From contig NZ_AKKC02000002.1 in NCBI RefSeq assembly GCF_000282095.2, positions 434,001-498,000 on the forward strand: DNA of 64,000 bases, in the 5' to 3' direction. This document shows, in pieces, positions 62,179-64,000 of this stretch; the stretch's first letter is position 1; every line of letters starts with the position of its first letter. Made by a program: the position numbers and the translations under genes. This DNA is from Rhizobium sp. CF080 (GTDB taxonomy: Bacteria; Pseudomonadota; Alphaproteobacteria; Rhizobiales; Rhizobiaceae). The notes under the pieces are model-generated. The model searched no databases. It was not told the DNA's origin and saw only the letters and a program-made list of their open reading frames with translations.

Positions 62179-63807
62179 CTATTGATTGAGGGCTTCGGTT
62201 TCGACCGCTTCGAGATGGAAGGCGGCCGCCATCAGCGCGCGGGTATAATCCTGTTTCGGCGCCTGGAAGATCTGGTCGGCGGGACCTTCTTCCACCACCT
62301 TGCCGAGCCGCATGACGATCACGTGGTTGGCGAGCGTCTTCACGACCTTCAGATCGTGGCTGATGAAGAGATAGGCGAGATCATGCTTCTTCTGCAGGTC
62401 GCGCAAGAGATCGACAACCTGCGCCTGGACGGTCATGTCGAGCGCAGATGTCGGCTCGTCGAGCATCACGAAACGCGGTTTCAGCACCATGGCGCGGGCA
62501 ATCGCGATACGCTGGCGCTGGCCACCGGAAAATTCGTGCGGATAACGCCATCGGGTCGCGGGATCGAGACCGACCTCGGCCAAAGCCCAGGCGACGCGCT
62601 CGTCCCGGCCATCGGCGGAGAGCGACCTTTCGTGGACCTTGAGCCCTTCGGCGACGATATCGCCGACCGACATGCGGGGGCTCAGCGATCCATAGGGATC
62701 CTGGAAGACCACCTGCAGACGGTCGCGGAACGGGCGCATCTCCTTGAAGGAGAACTTGTCGATATCCGTTCCGACGAAGGCGATGCGGCCCTGCGAGGAG
62801 ATGAGCCTTGCAAGCGCGAGACCGAGCGTCGTCTTGCCGGAGCCGGATTCGCCGACAACGCCGAGCGTCTCGCCGGCGCGCAGTTGCAGATCGACACCAT
62901 CGACGGCCTTCACATGATCGACCACCCTGCGCAGAAAACCCGCCTTGATGGGAAACCAGACGCGGATGTCCTTGCCTTCCATCACCACCGGCTTGGACGG
63001 ATCGGCCGGAGGCGGCTCGCCGCGGGGCTCGGAGGAGAGCAGATGGCGCGTATAGGTGTGCTGCGGATTGGCAAAGACGTCCTCCACCGTGCCGGTCTCG
63101 ACGATCTTGCCCTTGGTCATGACGCAGACGCGATCGGCGAACTTGCGGACGATACCGAGGTCATGGGTGATGAACAGCATGGACATGCCGTGCTCGCCCT
63201 TCAGGCCGCGCAGAAGGTCGAGAATCTGCGCCTGCACGGTAACGTCGAGCGCGGTGGTCGGTTCGTCGGCGATCAGCAGTTTCGGGCGGTTGGCGAGCGC
63301 CATGGCGATCATCACACGCTGGCGCTGACCGCCGGAAAGCTCGTGCGGATAGGCTTTCAGACGCTTTTCCGGCTCGCGTATGCCGACCTGGTTCAGGAGT
63401 TCGAGGGTGCGGATACGCACTGCCTGGCCGTTCATTCCGTGATGGAGCTCGAGAATCTCGCCGATCTGCTTTTCGATCGAGTGAAGCGGGTTGAGCGAGG
63501 TCATCGGCTCCTGGAAGATCATCGTGACGTCGTTGCCGCGCACGTGGCGCAGTTCCGGCTCAGACGCCTTCAGCAGGTCCTTGCCGTCGAACAGGATCTG
63601 GCCCGACGGGTGGCTGGCGGAGGGATAGGGCAGCAGCTTGAGGATGGAATTGGCCGTCACCGACTTGCCGGAGCCGGATTCCCCCACCAGCGCCATCACC
63701 TCGCCGGGGTGGATGTCGAAGGAGACCCGGTCGACGGCGATCGAGGTATCGCCGCCCTGATGGAAGGCGACGGAGAGATCGCGAACGGAAAGAAGCGGCT
63801 CTGTCAT
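62179..63807 (-). CDS. Oligopeptide-type ABC transporter ATPase (two ABC domains, YejF-like)
   Basis: A 542-residue protein with two fused dipeptide/oligopeptide ABC domains. Domain 1 has Walker [17 protein letters not shown], signature [15 protein letters not shown] and Walker [13 protein letters not shown]. Domain 2 has [36 protein letters not shown] and [12 protein letters not shown]. This is the YejF/GsiA layout. The expected permease and binding-protein genes are not in the window. Its ATG overlaps the stop of a partial gene upstream. Confidence 0.93.
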   Translation of the reverse strand: MTEPLLSVRDLSVAFHQGGDTSIAVDRVSFDIHPGEVMALVGESGSGKSVTANSILKLLPYPSASHPSGQILFDGKDLLKASEPELRHVRGNDVTMIFQEPMTSLNPLHSIEKQIGEILELHHGMNGQAVRIRTLELLNQVGIREPEKRLKAYPHELSGGQRQRVMIAMALANRPKLLIADEPTTALDVTVQAQILDLLRGLKGEHGMSMLFITHDLGIVRKFADRVCVMTKGKIVETGTVEDVFANPQHTYTRHLLSSEPRGEPPPADPSKPVVMEGKDIRVWFPIKAGFLRRVVDHVKAVDGVDLQLRAGETLGVVGESGSGKTTLGLALARLISSQGRIAFVGTDIDKFSFKEMRPFRDRLQVVFQDPYGSLSPRMSVGDIVAEGLKVHERSLSADGRDERVAWALAEVGLDPATRWRYPHEFSGGQRQRIAIARAMVLKPRFVMLDEPTSALDMTVQAQVVDLLRDLQKKHDLAYLFISHDLKVVKTLANHVIVMRLGKVVEEGPADQIFQAPKQDYTRALMAAAFHLEAVETEALNQ

Positions 63808-64000
63808 CGGCCCAGGCTTTCGATGAGGGAACGGAGCGTCGTTTCGTCTGGCCGAAGGACGGTTAAAGGTGAGCTACTTTTCGTCAGACCGAAGCGGAAA
63901 TGCGTAATTTCGTAGATGTTTTTCAGGCCCATATCGGCGGTAAGCATGTGCGTACAGCCGGCTCCGAATGCGGTAGAAATATGGATCGAGTCCGGAAGCT
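63804..64000 (-). CDS. PIN-like domain protein (C-terminal part, partial)
   Basis: The - strand frame is open from the window edge to a TGA overlapping the ATPase ATG (ATGA). The 65 visible codons read SIHISTAFGAGCTHMLTADM, then GLKNIYEITHFRFGLTKSSS and a short tail ending in SLIESLGR. The IHISTAFGAGCTHMLTAD stretch resembles the end of PIN (VapC-type) nucleases, which have a D-x-IH-x-A-T-A...G...T-x-D pattern, but the first acidic residue reads differently (PDS). Family call is tentative. Confidence 0.5.
   Translation of the reverse strand, partial: LPDSIHISTAFGAGCTHMLTADMGLKNIYEITHFRFGLTKSSSPLTVLRPDETTLRSLIESLGR

Noticed and set aside
61228..63915. Rightward open frame of nearly 900 codons
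   Set aside because: Antisense shadow of ghrA and the ABC ATPase, both of which have full sets of family motifs.
1..64000. CRISPR array, rRNA genes, replication origin
   Set aside because: No regularly spaced repeats, no rRNA-like sequence and no partition or replication genes were seen.

Overview
The window is GC-rich alphaproteobacterial chromosome, most like the Rhizobiaceae (Rhizobium, Neorhizobium, Agrobacterium). The reasons are the cpa/tad pilus locus, the bmp-cdd-deo nucleoside operon, the noeK/noeJ/lpsL-type sugar genes, a palindromic intergenic repeat resembling the rhizobial RIME family, and GC-biased codon use. An accessory block at about 39.2-51.8 kb is visibly richer in A+T, most strongly at 43.9-46.7 kb.

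Layout. (1) 1-3.9 kb: aromatic-type catabolism on the + strand: the end of a flavoprotein monooxygenase, a TetR regulator behind a 32-nt palindrome, a metal-dependent (pyrone dicarboxylate-type) hydrolase and a TctC/Bug binding protein. (2) 4.0-10.7 kb: a complete leucine/isovalerate operon on the - strand (liuA, liuB, liuD, liuE, liuC), with a RIME-like repeat between liuB and liuD and a 15-bp triple repeat at the liuD/liuE junction. (3) 10.8-14.0 kb: a small exported protein, an NlpC/P60 peptidase, a MarR regulator and an M17 aminopeptidase. (4) 14.1-26.3 kb: a tight-adherence (Flp/Tad) pilus locus. TadD-like is on +, a leftward operon runs flp-cpaA-B-C-D-E-F-tadB-tadC, and a divergent + arm carries a small pilus N-domain protein and two TadE-like pseudopilins. 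(5) 26.4-38.2 kb: nucleoside use. deoB-add-upp lie on +; on -, a BMP-family nucleoside ABC transporter is followed by cdd, purine nucleoside phosphorylase, deoC and deoA. (6) 39.1-51.8 kb: an accessory island directly downstream of tRNA-Ser(GGA). (7) 52-64 kb: core genes again: small envelope proteins, phosphomannomutase and GDP-mannose synthesis, a UDP-glucuronate epimerase, a response regulator, pncB, a GhrA-type reductase, and an oligopeptide ABC ATPase whose start overlaps a partial PIN-like gene.

The island holds a broken type I Zorya anti-phage locus. zorA has lost its 5' part to an IS5-family insertion, zorB is intact, zorC carries two one-base frameshifts, and no zorD is seen; a HEPN-like gene lies beside it. 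Two direct copies of the same IS5/IS427-type element bracket about 7 kb. That segment holds a small protein of unknown family, a ferritin-like di-iron protein and a divergent IucA/IucC-type (NIS) synthetase, then an exported protein, IS66 and IS630 remnants and an orphan membrane protein. A 12-bp copy of the tRNA 3' end recurs at the far end of the block and is the best candidate for the second attachment site. No integrase was found.

The most interesting candidate for an undescribed system is the small protein / di-iron / NIS-synthetase cassette. All functional calls come from reading translated sequence and remembered family motifs; no database search was made.
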